NCBI GenBank assembly: GCA_040382235.1
Contig: JBEIFV010000012.1
Location: 1 to 64,000, forward strand
DNA length: 64,000 bases
Source of the DNA: JAEUOS01 sp040382235
Lineage (GTDB): Bacteria; Pseudomonadota; Gammaproteobacteria; Burkholderiales; JAEUOS01
Reading direction: 5' to 3'
Part shown: positions 52,742-60,847 of the stretch, piece by piece
Numbering within the stretch: position 1 is the first letter of the stretch
Layout of the letters: each line of letters starts with the position of its first letter
The notes under the pieces: model-generated
What the model was told of the DNA's origin: nothing
Database searches by the model: none
What the model saw: only the letters and a program-made list of their open reading frames with translations
Made by a program: the position numbers and the translations under genes

Positions 52742-53596
52742 ATGAGCTCTATCCACACAGTAGGCATCATCGGAGCCGGCACCATGGGCAACGGCATCGC
52801 GCAGGCCTGCGCGGTGGTCGGCATCAAGGCGCTGATGATCGATATCAACGAAGCGGCGATTGAGCGCGGGCTCAAGGCCGTGTCGGGCAGCCTGGACCGC
52901 CTGGTGCGCAAGGAGAAACTCACCGAAGCGCAGAAGGCCGAGGCAATGGCGCGCATCAGCGGCTCGACCAAGATGACCGACCTGGCGCAGGCGCACTTCA
53001 TCATCGAAGCCGCCACCGAGAGCGAGGACTTGAAGCGCAAGATCCTCAAGGACGTGGCCGCCATTGCGGGCGCCGACACCATCATCGCCACCAACACATC
53101 GTCGATCAGCATCACCGGGCTGGCCGCCTCGACCGGGCGCCCGGAACGCTTCATCGGCATGCATTTCTTCAACCCGGTGCCGCTGATGGCGCTGGTGGAA
53201 ATCATCCGCGGCTTAGCCACCTCCGACGCCACCTTCGCCGCCACCGAGGAACTCGCCAAGCGCCTTGGCAAGACGCCCATTTGCGTGAAGAACGCACCCG
53301 GCTTCGTGGTCAACCGCATTCTTTGCCCGATGATCAACGAAGCCATCTTCGTACTGGCTGAAGGCCTGGCAACCGCGGAAGACATCGACAACGGCATGCG
53401 CCTGGGCACCAACCAGCCGATCGGCCCGCTGGCGCTGGCCGACATGATCGGCTTGGACACCATGCTCTCGGTGATGGAGGTGTTCTACGAAGGCTTCAAT
53501 GACAGCAAGTACCGCCCGGCACCGTTGCTCAAGGAAATGGTCGCGGCAGGCTATCTGGGCCGCAAGACCGGGCGCGGCTTTTATCACTACAAGTAA
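52742..53596 (+). CDS. 3-hydroxybutyryl-CoA dehydrogenase
   Basis: 284 residues. The NAD motif is HTVGIIGAGTMGNGIAQACA. The catalytic His-Glu pair is in RFIGMHFFNPVPLMALVEII, and TPICVKNAPGFVVNRILCPM is the C-terminal signature. It oxidises 3-hydroxyacyl-CoA. The ATG at 52742 has AAAGGAG 11 bases upstream; the stretch from 52709 is untranslated leader. Confidence 0.93.
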   Translation: MSSIHTVGIIGAGTMGNGIAQACAVVGIKALMIDINEAAIERGLKAVSGSLDRLVRKEKLTEAQKAEAMARISGSTKMTDLAQAHFIIEAATESEDLKRKILKDVAAIAGADTIIATNTSSISITGLAASTGRPERFIGMHFFNPVPLMALVEIIRGLATSDATFAATEELAKRLGKTPICVKNAPGFVVNRILCPMINEAIFVLAEGLATAEDIDNGMRLGTNQPIGPLALADMIGLDTMLSVMEVFYEGFNDSKYRPAPLLKEMVAAGYLGRKTGRGFYHYK

Positions 53597-53614
53597 GTCA
53601 CGCGTGTGCAAAAG

Positions 53615-53640
53615 AAAAAGGCCGCTGAAGCGGCCTTTTT
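53615..53640. terminator. Bidirectional terminator
   Basis: AAAAAGGCCGC-TGAA-GCGGCCTTTTT lies between the converging dehydrogenase (stop 53596) and metZ (stop 53675). A perfect stem with A and T runs on both sides serves both directions. Confidence 0.9.
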
Positions 53641-53674
53641 CCTTGTGTAACTGCCTGGTAGTCGCAGGATGCGC

Positions 53675-54868
53675 TCAGCCAAGCCCGCGCGCCAGATCGG
53701 CCTTGACGTCGACCACGCTCTCAAGCCCCACCGAAACGCGCAGCAAGCCCTCGCCGATGCCCGCCGCCTCGCGCGCTTCGCGGCTGATACGACCGTGGGT
53801 GGTCGAGGCCGGATGGGTGATGGTGCTCTTGGTGTCACCCAGGTTGGCGGTCACCGAAATCACCTTGCAACCATCCACCACCCGCCAGGCCTCCTCACGC
53901 CCGCCCTTGACCACGAAGGACACCACCGCACCACCCAGAAACTCGCCACTGGCCGACTGCTGGCGCTGCGCCAGCGCGAACTGCGGATGCGATTCCAGCC
54001 CCGGATGCAACACCCGCTCCACGCGCGGATGGCCCTCCAGCCAGCGCGCCAGTTGCAGTGCACGCTTCGACTGCTCATGCATGCGGATCGACAAGGTTTC
54101 CATACCCTTGAGAATCACCCAGGCGTTGAAGGCGCTCATGCTGGGCCCCGCCGTGCGCAGGAAGCCATAGATCTCGCCCATCACCAGCTCGCGGCTGCCG
54201 AGTACCGCGCCGCCCAGCACCCGACCCTGACCGTCGAGGAACTTGGTGGCCGAATGGATCACGATGTCGGCGCCGAACTCGAACGGCCGCTGGATCGCCG
54301 GTGAGCAAAAACAATTGTCCACCACCAGCAAGGCGCCCGCCTTGACCGCCACCGCCTTGAGCGCGGCGATGTCGGAGATTTCCATCATCGGGTTCGATGG
54401 CGTCTCGACGAACAGCATCTTCGTATTCGGCCGCACCGCGGCCGTCCACTCCTCGACCTTGTTGGGCGAAACGAAGGTAGTGGAAACGCCAAAGCGCCCG
54501 AGGTTCTTCTCGAACAGCGTGATCACGCTACCGAACACGGCATTCGAGCAGATCACATGATCGCCGGCCTTGAGCAGCCCCATGGCGCAGGTGAGCACAG
54601 CCGCCATGCCTGAACTGGTGGCCACGCAGGCCTCGGCGCCTTCCAGTGCGGCCAAGCGCTCGCCGAAGGCGTCCACCGTGGGATTGGTGAAGCGCGAATA
54701 CACGTTGCCCGGCGCACGGTTGGCAAAGCGCTCCGCCGCCATGGCGGCGGACTCGTGCACGAAGCTGGAGGTGAGGTACAGCCCCTCGGAGTTTTCATTG
54801 AATTCGCTGCGGTGCTGCCCGGCCCGCACCGCCCGGGTGTCAAACCCGTATTCGTATTCTTCGCTCAT
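53675..54868 (-). CDS. metZ: O-succinylhomoserine sulfhydrylase
   Basis: 397 residues. PLP enzyme of the Cys/Met family; the lysine is in DIVIHSATKFLDGQGRVLGG. Other motifs: GFDTRAVRAGQHRSEFNENS, VYSRFTNPTVDAFGERLAAL, CVATSSGMAAVLTCAMGLLK and VETPSNPMMEISDI. It makes homocysteine from O-succinylhomoserine and sulfide. In related genomes it directly follows purF; here a TA island separates them. A SAM-II-like riboswitch and terminator lie upstream. Confidence 0.95.
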   Translation of the reverse strand: MSEEYEYGFDTRAVRAGQHRSEFNENSEGLYLTSSFVHESAAMAAERFANRAPGNVYSRFTNPTVDAFGERLAALEGAEACVATSSGMAAVLTCAMGLLKAGDHVICSNAVFGSVITLFEKNLGRFGVSTTFVSPNKVEEWTAAVRPNTKMLFVETPSNPMMEISDIAALKAVAVKAGALLVVDNCFCSPAIQRPFEFGADIVIHSATKFLDGQGRVLGGAVLGSRELVMGEIYGFLRTAGPSMSAFNAWVILKGMETLSIRMHEQSKRALQLARWLEGHPRVERVLHPGLESHPQFALAQRQQSASGEFLGGAVVSFVVKGGREEAWRVVDGCKVISVTANLGDTKSTITHPASTTHGRISREAREAAGIGEGLLRVSVGLESVVDVKADLARGLG

Positions 54869-54888
54869 CACAAACTCTTTCGCAAATG

Positions 54889-55010
54889 AAAAACCCGTTT
54901 CGGCACATGGCGGCGGAAACGGGTTCAATGAATTCTTGGACACGCTTTAGCCGCATTTGTTGGAGGCTTGGGCCCCCGCGCCCGCAAGCTGATGCTCAAA
55001 TCGGCGCAGG
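54889..55010 (-). promoter_or_regulatory. SAM-II-like riboswitch with intrinsic terminator, controlling metZ
   Basis: On the minus strand the leader begins GATTTGAGCATCAGCTTGC, with GCTTG able to pair with CAAGC downstream, and includes ACAAATGCGGCTAAAGC. The AAATG...GCTAAA segment and 5' GATTT segment match the core of the SAM-II pseudoknot aptamer as I remember it (SAM-V shares this core). It is followed by AACCCGTTTC...GAAACGGGTT plus a T-run (54889-54925), a proper terminator 21 bp before metZ. SAM binding should terminate transcription. Confidence 0.75.
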
Positions 55011-55014
55011 CCGG

Positions 55015-55020
55015 ATTATA
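55015..55020 (-). promoter_or_regulatory. -10 box (TATAAT) of metZ
   Basis: A perfect TATAAT on the minus strand. Transcription would start about 7 bp downstream, right at the 5' edge of the riboswitch. No good -35 is seen. Confidence 0.6.
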
Positions 55021-55436
55021 GACGCTTTCGCAGGGTATAGCGCTGCCGCCGCAACGATCCCGGGCTGATCGACGGCGCCGCGACAGTGACCTGCTGAATC
55101 GATCCCGCGGTTGATGCGGCCCATGCAATTCGACCTGGAGTCTTACGACAGGTGGCGCGTGGCACACCTGGCCAGCCTCGCATCGGGCACGAACACGCGC
55201 GCCGCACGCCCCGCCTTCAGGTCGCGCACCACTTCAAGCAGCCCGGCCTCTTGCCCGACCTTGCTGCCTATACCAGCGTCTTGCCTGGCATTGGCGCTTG
55301 CTTTGAGTTTAGGCATCTGCTCGCAGCGACGCAGCGCGCCAGCGTAGTGAAACGGCCGCACGATGTGCGACGGGAAATCAATTGCGGGTTGGTGATGAAA
55401 GAGCTTCAAGTACCTGGTCTTGGTGATGGCAATGAA
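55021..55436. other. Region without a confident gene, between metZ leader and higBA
   Basis: 416 bp. Open frames exist on both strands but their composition is shadow-like and no family is recognised; fragments may remain from an older mobile insertion. The left edge is the metZ promoter. Confidence 0.35.
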
Positions 55437-55452
55437 TTAACATGCATGTTAA
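55437..55452 (+). promoter_or_regulatory. higBA operator: perfect 16-bp palindrome
   Basis: TTAACATGCATGTTAA is exactly self-complementary and lies 10 bp before the toxin start. It covers an upstream in-frame ATG at 55442, so 55463 is the better start. Likely bound by the XRE antitoxin at 55782. Confidence 0.65.
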
Positions 55453-55462
55453 TATCAGGAGC

Positions 55463-55789
55463 ATGCCTTATCGCATCGAGTTCTATAGCCCGAAGCTGCA
55501 TGCTGAACTGCTGGCATGGCCTGCGGGCATAGCGGCCAGCTTCGCCGCCATTGCGTCGCGCATGGTGGAACATGGCCCCAATCTTGGCTTGCCCTACACG
55601 CGGGCGATGGGCGACGGATTGTTCGAGCTCCGGGCCAGATGGACCGAAGGCATTGGCCGCGCATTCTTTTGTACCCTGCTGGGGCGGCGCATTATCGTTC
55701 TGCACGCTTGCATCAAGAAGACGCAGAAAACGCCCTTGGCTGATCTGCGAATCGCCAGAAAACGCTTAAAGGAGTTGCATCGTGATTAA
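55463..55789 (+). CDS. RelE/HigB-type toxin (Gp49-like)
   Basis: 108 residues. MPYRIEFYSPKLHAELLAWP, then GLFELRARWTEGIGRAFFCT and LLGRRIIVLHACIKKTQKTP with DLRIARKRLKEL is the Gp49/HigB toxin pattern, an mRNA interferase on ribosomes. The basic RIARKRLKE tail is kept. It precedes its antitoxin with an 8-bp overlap: a reversed (toxin first) order typical of higBA. Confidence 0.87.
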   Translation: MPYRIEFYSPKLHAELLAWPAGIAASFAAIASRMVEHGPNLGLPYTRAMGDGLFELRARWTEGIGRAFFCTLLGRRIIVLHACIKKTQKTPLADLRIARKRLKELHRD

Positions 55790-56117
55790 GTCGAAACAGA
55801 AAGCCGCGGACGACTCTTTCGCTCCGGTACCGTTTGATCCCGCATCTTTTATCAAACAGCGCAGCGCCAAGGACAGCGCCTTCAAACTGGCCTACTCGGC
55901 GCTGCAAGATGAATTCAGCACGCTGGACGCCCTGTTGCGTGCGCGCAAGGCCGCCGGCCTGACGCAAGCGCAGGTCGCCACGCGGATGGGCATCAACCCC
56001 GCGTCACTGGCGCGCATCGAGAGCAGTTTGGGCAGCCACAAGCATTCGCCATCGCTTGCCACGCTGCGCAAATACGCGCAAGCCTGCGGGATGCAGCTGA
56101 CAATCAGCCTGCGTTGA
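55782..56117 (+). CDS. XRE-family HigA-type antitoxin
   Basis: 111 residues, start GTG with AAAGGAG upstream. The helix-turn-helix is in ALLRARKAAGLTQAQVATRM and GINPASLARIESSLGS. The N-terminal 45 residues form an extension typical of antitoxins partnered with Gp49-like toxins. It neutralises the toxin and represses the operon, probably through the palindrome at 55437. Confidence 0.87.
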   Translation: MIKSKQKAADDSFAPVPFDPASFIKQRSAKDSAFKLAYSALQDEFSTLDALLRARKAAGLTQAQVATRMGINPASLARIESSLGSHKHSPSLATLRKYAQACGMQLTISLR

Positions 56118-56519
56118 AGATCATTGGCCGCGGCCCAAGGCCAAATGTCTGTGCCCGCACCGCGCTCACTGACGAAGGCCGGATGCAGTTCGTCGTTCCG
56201 GCGTCTGGCAGGCAGGACCTGATTACGTGCCAAATTGCATCACAGTCGTTCCGCTCGGTTCAGGTTGCGGTGCTCGATCCGAATGGCCTCATGTCAACCA
56301 AGCGCGGCCACGCACCGCGCCGCGTCGCGCGCATGCGCCGCAAGCCGGACTCGCCTTCGCTCGCCATGGTGTCTACGCGAATACGCCGCGGCGGCCATTG
56401 CAAGCGCTCTACGCCGGCCTGAACCGCGGTGACCACGAAGGCATTTCGACCAAGCGCTTTATCGTGCGATATATAATGCGATAAACCGTGCTTGATTTTC
56501 ATCCTTCCGAAGGGTTTCC
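56118..56519. other. Intergenic region within the TA island
   Basis: 402 bp. No credible gene. A TATAAT at 56472-56477 lies 43 bp before the next antitoxin and is a plausible -10. The rest is GC-rich sequence with no recognised structure. Confidence 0.4.
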
Positions 56520-56774
56520 ATGTCCCACATCAGCGCCAACGACCTCAAAACCAAGGGCATAGCCGCGATTGAACTTGCCCTCCGCACCTCGCCGGAAGCC
56601 ATCGTGTCGGTACGTGGCAAGGACAAGTTCGTGGTCATGGAAATGGCGCATTATCACTACCTGCGCGAGTGCGAGCTTGACTCCGCGCTGGCGCAAACCC
56701 GCGCCGACCTGGCCGCTGGCCGCTCCGTGCAGGAATCCCCCGAGGCCCACCTGGAACGGCTGGGCAAGTTGTAA
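56520..56774 (+). CDS. Phd/YefM-type antitoxin
   Basis: 84 residues. MSHISANDLKTKGIAAIELA, then EAIVSVRGKDKFVVMEMAHY is the Phd/YefM DNA-binding fold; the tail LAAGRSVQESPEAHLERLGK is the toxin-binding helix. Its TAA overlaps the toxin ATG by one base (TAATG). Confidence 0.82.
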   Translation: MSHISANDLKTKGIAAIELALRTSPEAIVSVRGKDKFVVMEMAHYHYLRECELDSALAQTRADLAAGRSVQESPEAHLERLGKL

Positions 56775-57061
56775 TGCCGGCTTCTGCTCCCCATGTCCTG
56801 GTATTCACGGAGCAATACAACCGACGGGCTGCCCGGTTCCTGAAACGCCACCCGGAACTGCGCCAGCAGTACCTCAAGACACTGCAGGTGCTGGAGCTCA
56901 ATCCCGCCCATCCGTCGCTGCGCCTGCACCCCTTGCGCGGCAAGCTTCTAGGCCTGCATTCGGTTTCCATCAACATGTCGTACCGCATCACGCTTGAGTT
57001 GCTGATTCAGGACGGGCGGATCATCCCGGTGAATGTGGGCGACCATGACACGGTTTATTGA
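56774..57061 (+). CDS. RelE/YafQ-type toxin
   Basis: 95 residues. RRAARFLKRHPELRQQYLKT, then LRLHPLRGKLLGLHSVSINM and YRITLELLIQDGRIIPVNVG with DHDTVY at the end: a YafQ/RelE ribosome-dependent nuclease. The His and acidic residues of GDHDTVY are in the catalytic end. Coupled to the Phd-type antitoxin. The stop overlaps a decayed vapC copy on the other strand. Confidence 0.85.
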   Translation: MPASAPHVLVFTEQYNRRAARFLKRHPELRQQYLKTLQVLELNPAHPSLRLHPLRGKLLGLHSVSINMSYRITLELLIQDGRIIPVNVGDHDTVY

Positions 57062-57282
57062 GCGGGCGCGGACGGATTGAACAGGTTCACCGAAAAATGG
57101 GCGAAGTCGGCGATGTTGGGTGTGACCACGAGCAGCCCGTGCTGCTGCGCGGTCGCCGCGACCATGGCGTCCTCATACAAGGCGTCGGAACGCCGATGCA
57201 TCAGCTAGGTCTACGGACGGAACGCTGTGGCGGCCGGCGGCAACACGTTGTAAGCGCCCGCCAGCAAGTCCGCCCATGACGC
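57055..57282 (-). pseudogene. Decayed vapC copy
   Basis: The minus strand reads WADLLAGAYNVLPPAATAFR, stop, one codon, stop, then LMHRRSDALYEDAMVAATAQ, followed by QHGLLVVTPNIADFAHFSVN. This is a close relative of the VapC at 57601 (WADLLAGAYNVLPMDVATFR ... LMHGRSDTLHEDTMIAATAQ). Two TAG stops (57211-57213 and 57205-57207) replace codons for W and K, and the N-terminal half is absent. It is a tandem duplicate in decay. Confidence 0.85.
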
Positions 57283-57600
57283 TGAAGCCGCATTCGACGC
57301 GCGGGAACTGGCGGTATCACCATTCGACGACGCGGCGGCGCGCCCGCGCAAGCGCAGCAGCAGCCTGCGCTGACGGCGGACCGGACATGGGCGCAACCCC
57401 ATTGCGGCTCGGTCATCGCGAAAGTCCGACCTGGCGTTTGAGCCTCGCGCGGCGCAGGCCCGGTATCGGGCCGTTCCGCAACGGGCAACTTCGGGCGCGC
57501 ATCAAGGGTTCTGGAAAAGACCCGCAGCGACCTGCCCGACAGGCAGCCGGTTTCGCCAGGTGCCAAGGCTGCCGCGCCGCCCATGACAACGGCGCAGCGC
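57283..57600. other. Spacer between the decayed and intact vapC copies
   Basis: 318 bp with no recognised gene; the missing N-terminal half of the decayed copy is not found here. Frames are shadow-like. Confidence 0.4.
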
Positions 57601-58008
57601 TCAGCGAAACTCGAACGGATTGAGCAGTTGTGCCGAAAAACGCGAAAAGTCGGCGACGTTGCGCTTCACTACGACCAGCCCGTGCTGCTGCGCGGTCGCT
57701 GCGATCATGGTGTCTTCGTGCAAGGTGTCGGAGCGCCCGTGCATCAGCTTCGCCCAAAGACGGAAGGTTGCGACGTCCATCGGCAACACGTTGTAAGCGC
57801 CGGCCAACAAATCCGCCCAGCGTTCGATTTCCTCCGCTTTGGTCGGATCTTGCTCGCGCGGGAGTTCAATGCCCGCCTGAATCTCGCCCAGGGTCACTGC
57901 GGAAAGATGCAATTCGCCTTCCGTCACCGACTCCAGCCATTTGACGACGCCGCCGTGAGGGCGCGGCCGGCGCAATTCCGAAACCACGTTGGTGTCGAGC
58001 AGATACAT
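57601..58008 (-). CDS. vapC: VapC-type PIN-domain toxin (third copy)
   Basis: 135 residues: MYLLDTNVVSELRRPRPHGG, LSAVTLGEIQAGIELPREQD, LMHGRSDTLHEDTMIAATAQ, VVKRNVADFSRFSAQLLNPF. The four PIN acidic positions (D5, the Glu in LGEIQ, the Asp in HEDTM, the Asp in VADFS) are present. The gene looks intact, but its upstream antitoxin has a premature stop at codon 15. Control of the toxin is therefore uncertain. Confidence 0.9.
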   Translation of the reverse strand: MYLLDTNVVSELRRPRPHGGVVKWLESVTEGELHLSAVTLGEIQAGIELPREQDPTKAEEIERWADLLAGAYNVLPMDVATFRLWAKLMHGRSDTLHEDTMIAATAQQHGLVVVKRNVADFSRFSAQLLNPFEFR

Positions 58009-58014
58009 GCGGCG

Positions 58015-58272
58015 TCAGGCGATCGGACCCGGCTTGCGTCGCCGCGCTGTCCCTCTCGGTGGAACAAGCGTTTCGCTGCGCACCTCATCGGAAAGCGACA
58101 ATTGCTTTAGTGAAGGTTTGGCAGCCGCATGGAGCCGGCGCCATTCGACGATCGGCACGAGAACGGCAGCCTCCGACCCGCGCTTGGTGACCAGTTGCGG
58201 GCCTTGCGAGAGGCAGGCTTCGAGGAATTAGCTGAAGCGTGCTCTGGCATCCTGTACAGGCCAGGTTTTCAT
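58015..58272 (-). pseudogene. Phd/YefM-type antitoxin with nonsense codon
   Basis: GGAGGCCGA precedes an ATG at 58272: MKTWPVQDARARFS, then TAA (58228-58230), then FLEACLSQGPQLVTKRGSEA and AAVLVPIVEWRRLHAAAKPS through to a TGA at 58015-58017. Only the TAA breaks an otherwise complete 85-residue antitoxin; family members have Glu or Lys there. The toxin start lies 6 bp after the terminal stop. Either the antitoxin is lost, translation reads through or restarts downstream, or it is a base error. Confidence 0.85.
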
Positions 58273-58304
58273 TCGGCCTCCATTAAACTAGTCATTTGAC
58301 TGGG

Positions 58305-58964
58305 TTAACTCATTTCAGCTTTTTGCTGGTCGCGTACCTGGTCCGCATCCACAATCACCACTCCGCGTTGTGCGCCCAGCAACACCCTGGCTGCGACTGC
58401 CGCGATCTCCTTCGAAGTCGGCGGGTGATACGCCTCCGGCATCAGTGCATGCACCTGGCGCAGCAGGAACGACGCCAGCCGTTTGCCCCAATTGCGGTGG
58501 CGCATGAACTTTTCCGGCGCCGCCGGCCGCACCAGCGCAAGCGTCTCGAAGTCGAGGGCGAACAGCTCGTACTCGGCGGTGTTCATCAGGCTTGTCCGAA
58601 AGGCGCTGGAATGGCTGTAGATGGCCACCGGCGCCACCACGGCCAGGCGCCGCGTGCCGCCGGCGCGCACGGCGCAAGCGGTTTGCAGCAGTGCGTCGAA
58701 AGGCATGGCGTGGAAGGCTTCGTCGCGCCGGTAGAATGAGTACTGCTCGCCGATCACCAGATAGGCGTCGTCAGCCGCGGGCAGACCTCTGAGATGGCGC
58801 AGGTCCGGGGCGGCATGCAGGTGCGGCGCGAGTTTGCGGGTGCTGGTGGGCAGCGGCAGGCGCGTCACCGCCGTGACGCGGTCGTAGGCGTCGCCGCCCA
58901 GCAGATTGTTGAGCAGGTTTTCGCCGGCGGGCCCGACGTCGCCGAGTCTCAGGGCATGGCGCAC
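58305..58964 (-). CDS. Atypical SDR-like (HTATIP2-type) protein
   Basis: 219 residues from a GTG at 58964. The N-terminal GDVGPAGENLLNNLLGGDAY, followed by DRVTAVTRLPLPTSTRKLAP, resembles the nucleotide-binding loop and second strand of atypical SDR oxidoreductases, but the glycine motif is altered. RRLAVVAPVAIYSHSSAFRT and ARVLLGAQRGVVIVDADQVR follow. Function is unknown. It separates purF from the TA island. Confidence 0.55.
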   Translation of the reverse strand: MRHALRLGDVGPAGENLLNNLLGGDAYDRVTAVTRLPLPTSTRKLAPHLHAAPDLRHLRGLPAADDAYLVIGEQYSFYRRDEAFHAMPFDALLQTACAVRAGGTRRLAVVAPVAIYSHSSAFRTSLMNTAEYELFALDFETLALVRPAAPEKFMRHRNWGKRLASFLLRQVHALMPEAYHPPTSKEIAAVAARVLLGAQRGVVIVDADQVRDQQKAEMS

Positions 58965-59173
58965 CGGTGCGCCACCTGCGGCGCGCGCGGCCGCTTCGAC
59001 TGCGCCTATGTGAGCAAGCGGGCTGGCTGCGATGCGTGCCTCAGGGATTGCAGGGGTTGCACGGCTTGGGTCGGGCGTGAACGGGACGCGGGATGCCGGT
59101 GGACATGGTGCGTCGGCGCCGGGCGCCGAATCGGCCCGGGATCAGCGTGCCCTGCAGGTCTGCGCCCAAGGGC

Positions 59174-60697
59174 TCAGGCTGCCGCCAGGTTCAGGCCGAG
59201 CTGCGCGCCGTCCTCTTCACCCTCGTCGCCGGTATCGCGATGCTGGTCGCGCTGCGACTCGACGCCCGACAGGTATTCGGTGGTGACGTCACCGGTGACG
59301 TAGCAGCCTGAAAAACACGAGGCCTCGAACGAGGTGAGTCTCGGATTGAGTTCTCGCACCGCGCGCTCAAGCGCATCGAGGTCCTGGTATATCAGCTCGT
59401 CGGCGCCGATTTCGCGCGCGATCTCTTCCGGGCTGCGCTCGTTGGCGATCAGTTCGTGGCGGGTCGGCATGTCGATGCCATAGACGTTGGCGAAGCGCAC
59501 CGGTGGCGCGGCGGAGGCGAAATAGACCTTGCTGGCGCCGGCCTCGCGGGCCATGTTGACGATTTCGCGCGAGGTGGTGCCGCGCACGATCGAATCATCG
59601 ACGATCAGCACGTTCTTGCCCTTGAATTCAACCGCGATCGCATTGAGCTTCTGGCGCACGGTTTTCTTGCGCAGGGCCTGGCCGGGCATGATGAAGGTAC
59701 GGCCGATGTAGCGGTTCTTGATGAAGCCTTCGCGGTAATCGAGCTTCAGCTTCATCGCCAGCTGCATGGCCGCCGGGCGGCTCGAATCGGGAATCGGCAT
59801 GACCACGTCGATCTTCGAAGTCAATCCCAGGGCCTCGATGCGGTCGGCCAGGAATTCACCCAACTTCAGGCGCGCCGCATAGACCGAGACTCCATCGAGC
59901 GACGAGTCGGGGCGCGCCAGGTAGACGTATTCGAAAATGCAGGGGTTGAGACTCGGGTGGCGCGCACACTGCTGCGTCTTCATGTTGCCGTCCAGGTCAA
60001 TGAAGACCGCCTCGCCGGGCGCCACATCGCGCACCATCTCGAATCCCAAGCCTTCGAGCGCCACCGATTCCGAGGCCACCATGTGTTCTTCACCGAGGCC
60101 GGAATCATGGCGCCCGATACACAAGGGCCGGATGCCGAACGGGTCGCGGAAGGCCAGCAAGCCGTAGCCGGCGATCAGCGCAACAACGGCGTAAGCACCG
60201 CGCAGGCGCTCATGCACCCGCGCCACCGCCTGGAAAATTGCCGCCGGATCGAGTCGATAGTTCCTGGTAGCCTTTTCGAGCTCATGCGCGAGCACATTGA
60301 GCAGCACTTCGGAATCGGATTCGGTGTTGATGTGCCGCAGGTCCTGGCGGTACATGTCGATTTTCAGCTGCGCTGTATTGGTCAGGTTGCCGTTGTGTGC
60401 CAGCGAGATACCGAACGGTGAGTTGACATAAAAGGGCTGCGCCAGGGCGGCGTTGGAAGACGAGCCGGCGGTCGGATAGCGGCAATGGGCGATGCCGATG
60501 TTGCCGGGCAGGTCGCGCATGTTGCGGGTGCGAAACACGTCACGCACGAAACCCATGTTCTTGTGCATGTGAAACGAGTTGTCGCTGATGGTGGCGATGC
60601 CGGCCGCATCCTGCCCGCGGTGCTGCAACAGCAGAAGCCCGTCATAGAGCAACTGGTTGACCGGGGTTTTCGCAACCACGCCTATGACACCGCACAT
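59174..60697 (-). CDS. purF: Amidophosphoribosyltransferase
   Basis: 507 residues. The N-terminal nucleophile is Cys2 (MCGVIGVVAKTPVNQLLYDG). The PRPP-binding loop is NVLIVDDSIVRGTTSREIVN, with glutaminase segments GIAHCRYPTAGSSSNAAL and SLAHNGNLTNTAQL. It makes 5-phosphoribosylamine, the first purine step. The C-terminus carries an extra acidic tail. cvpA lies upstream by 150 bp, as usual in betaproteobacteria. Confidence 0.98.
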   Translation of the reverse strand: MCGVIGVVAKTPVNQLLYDGLLLLQHRGQDAAGIATISDNSFHMHKNMGFVRDVFRTRNMRDLPGNIGIAHCRYPTAGSSSNAALAQPFYVNSPFGISLAHNGNLTNTAQLKIDMYRQDLRHINTESDSEVLLNVLAHELEKATRNYRLDPAAIFQAVARVHERLRGAYAVVALIAGYGLLAFRDPFGIRPLCIGRHDSGLGEEHMVASESVALEGLGFEMVRDVAPGEAVFIDLDGNMKTQQCARHPSLNPCIFEYVYLARPDSSLDGVSVYAARLKLGEFLADRIEALGLTSKIDVVMPIPDSSRPAAMQLAMKLKLDYREGFIKNRYIGRTFIMPGQALRKKTVRQKLNAIAVEFKGKNVLIVDDSIVRGTTSREIVNMAREAGASKVYFASAAPPVRFANVYGIDMPTRHELIANERSPEEIAREIGADELIYQDLDALERAVRELNPRLTSFEASCFSGCYVTGDVTTEYLSGVESQRDQHRDTGDEGEEDGAQLGLNLAAA

Positions 60698-60730
60698 GAT
60701 GCTCTCCGGGAGAGGGTGACAACCGCGTTT

Positions 60731-60750
60731 AAGAAAACACTGAATGAGCC
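60731..60750. repeat. IS-end-like sequence similar to the 39196 element
   Basis: AGAAAACACTGAATGAGCCC matches the terminal repeat of the 39196-39305 element at most positions. No partner is visible nearby, so it may be a solo end. It lies in the purF leader. Confidence 0.3.
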
Positions 60751-60847
60751 CCTGTGCAGCGGACTCTCGAACGGCAGTCTTCCATCAAAACAATTGACCG
60801 CACAAGCGGCTTTTGCTTCCTGCCGGCTTTTTTCGCGTTTCGGTAAA

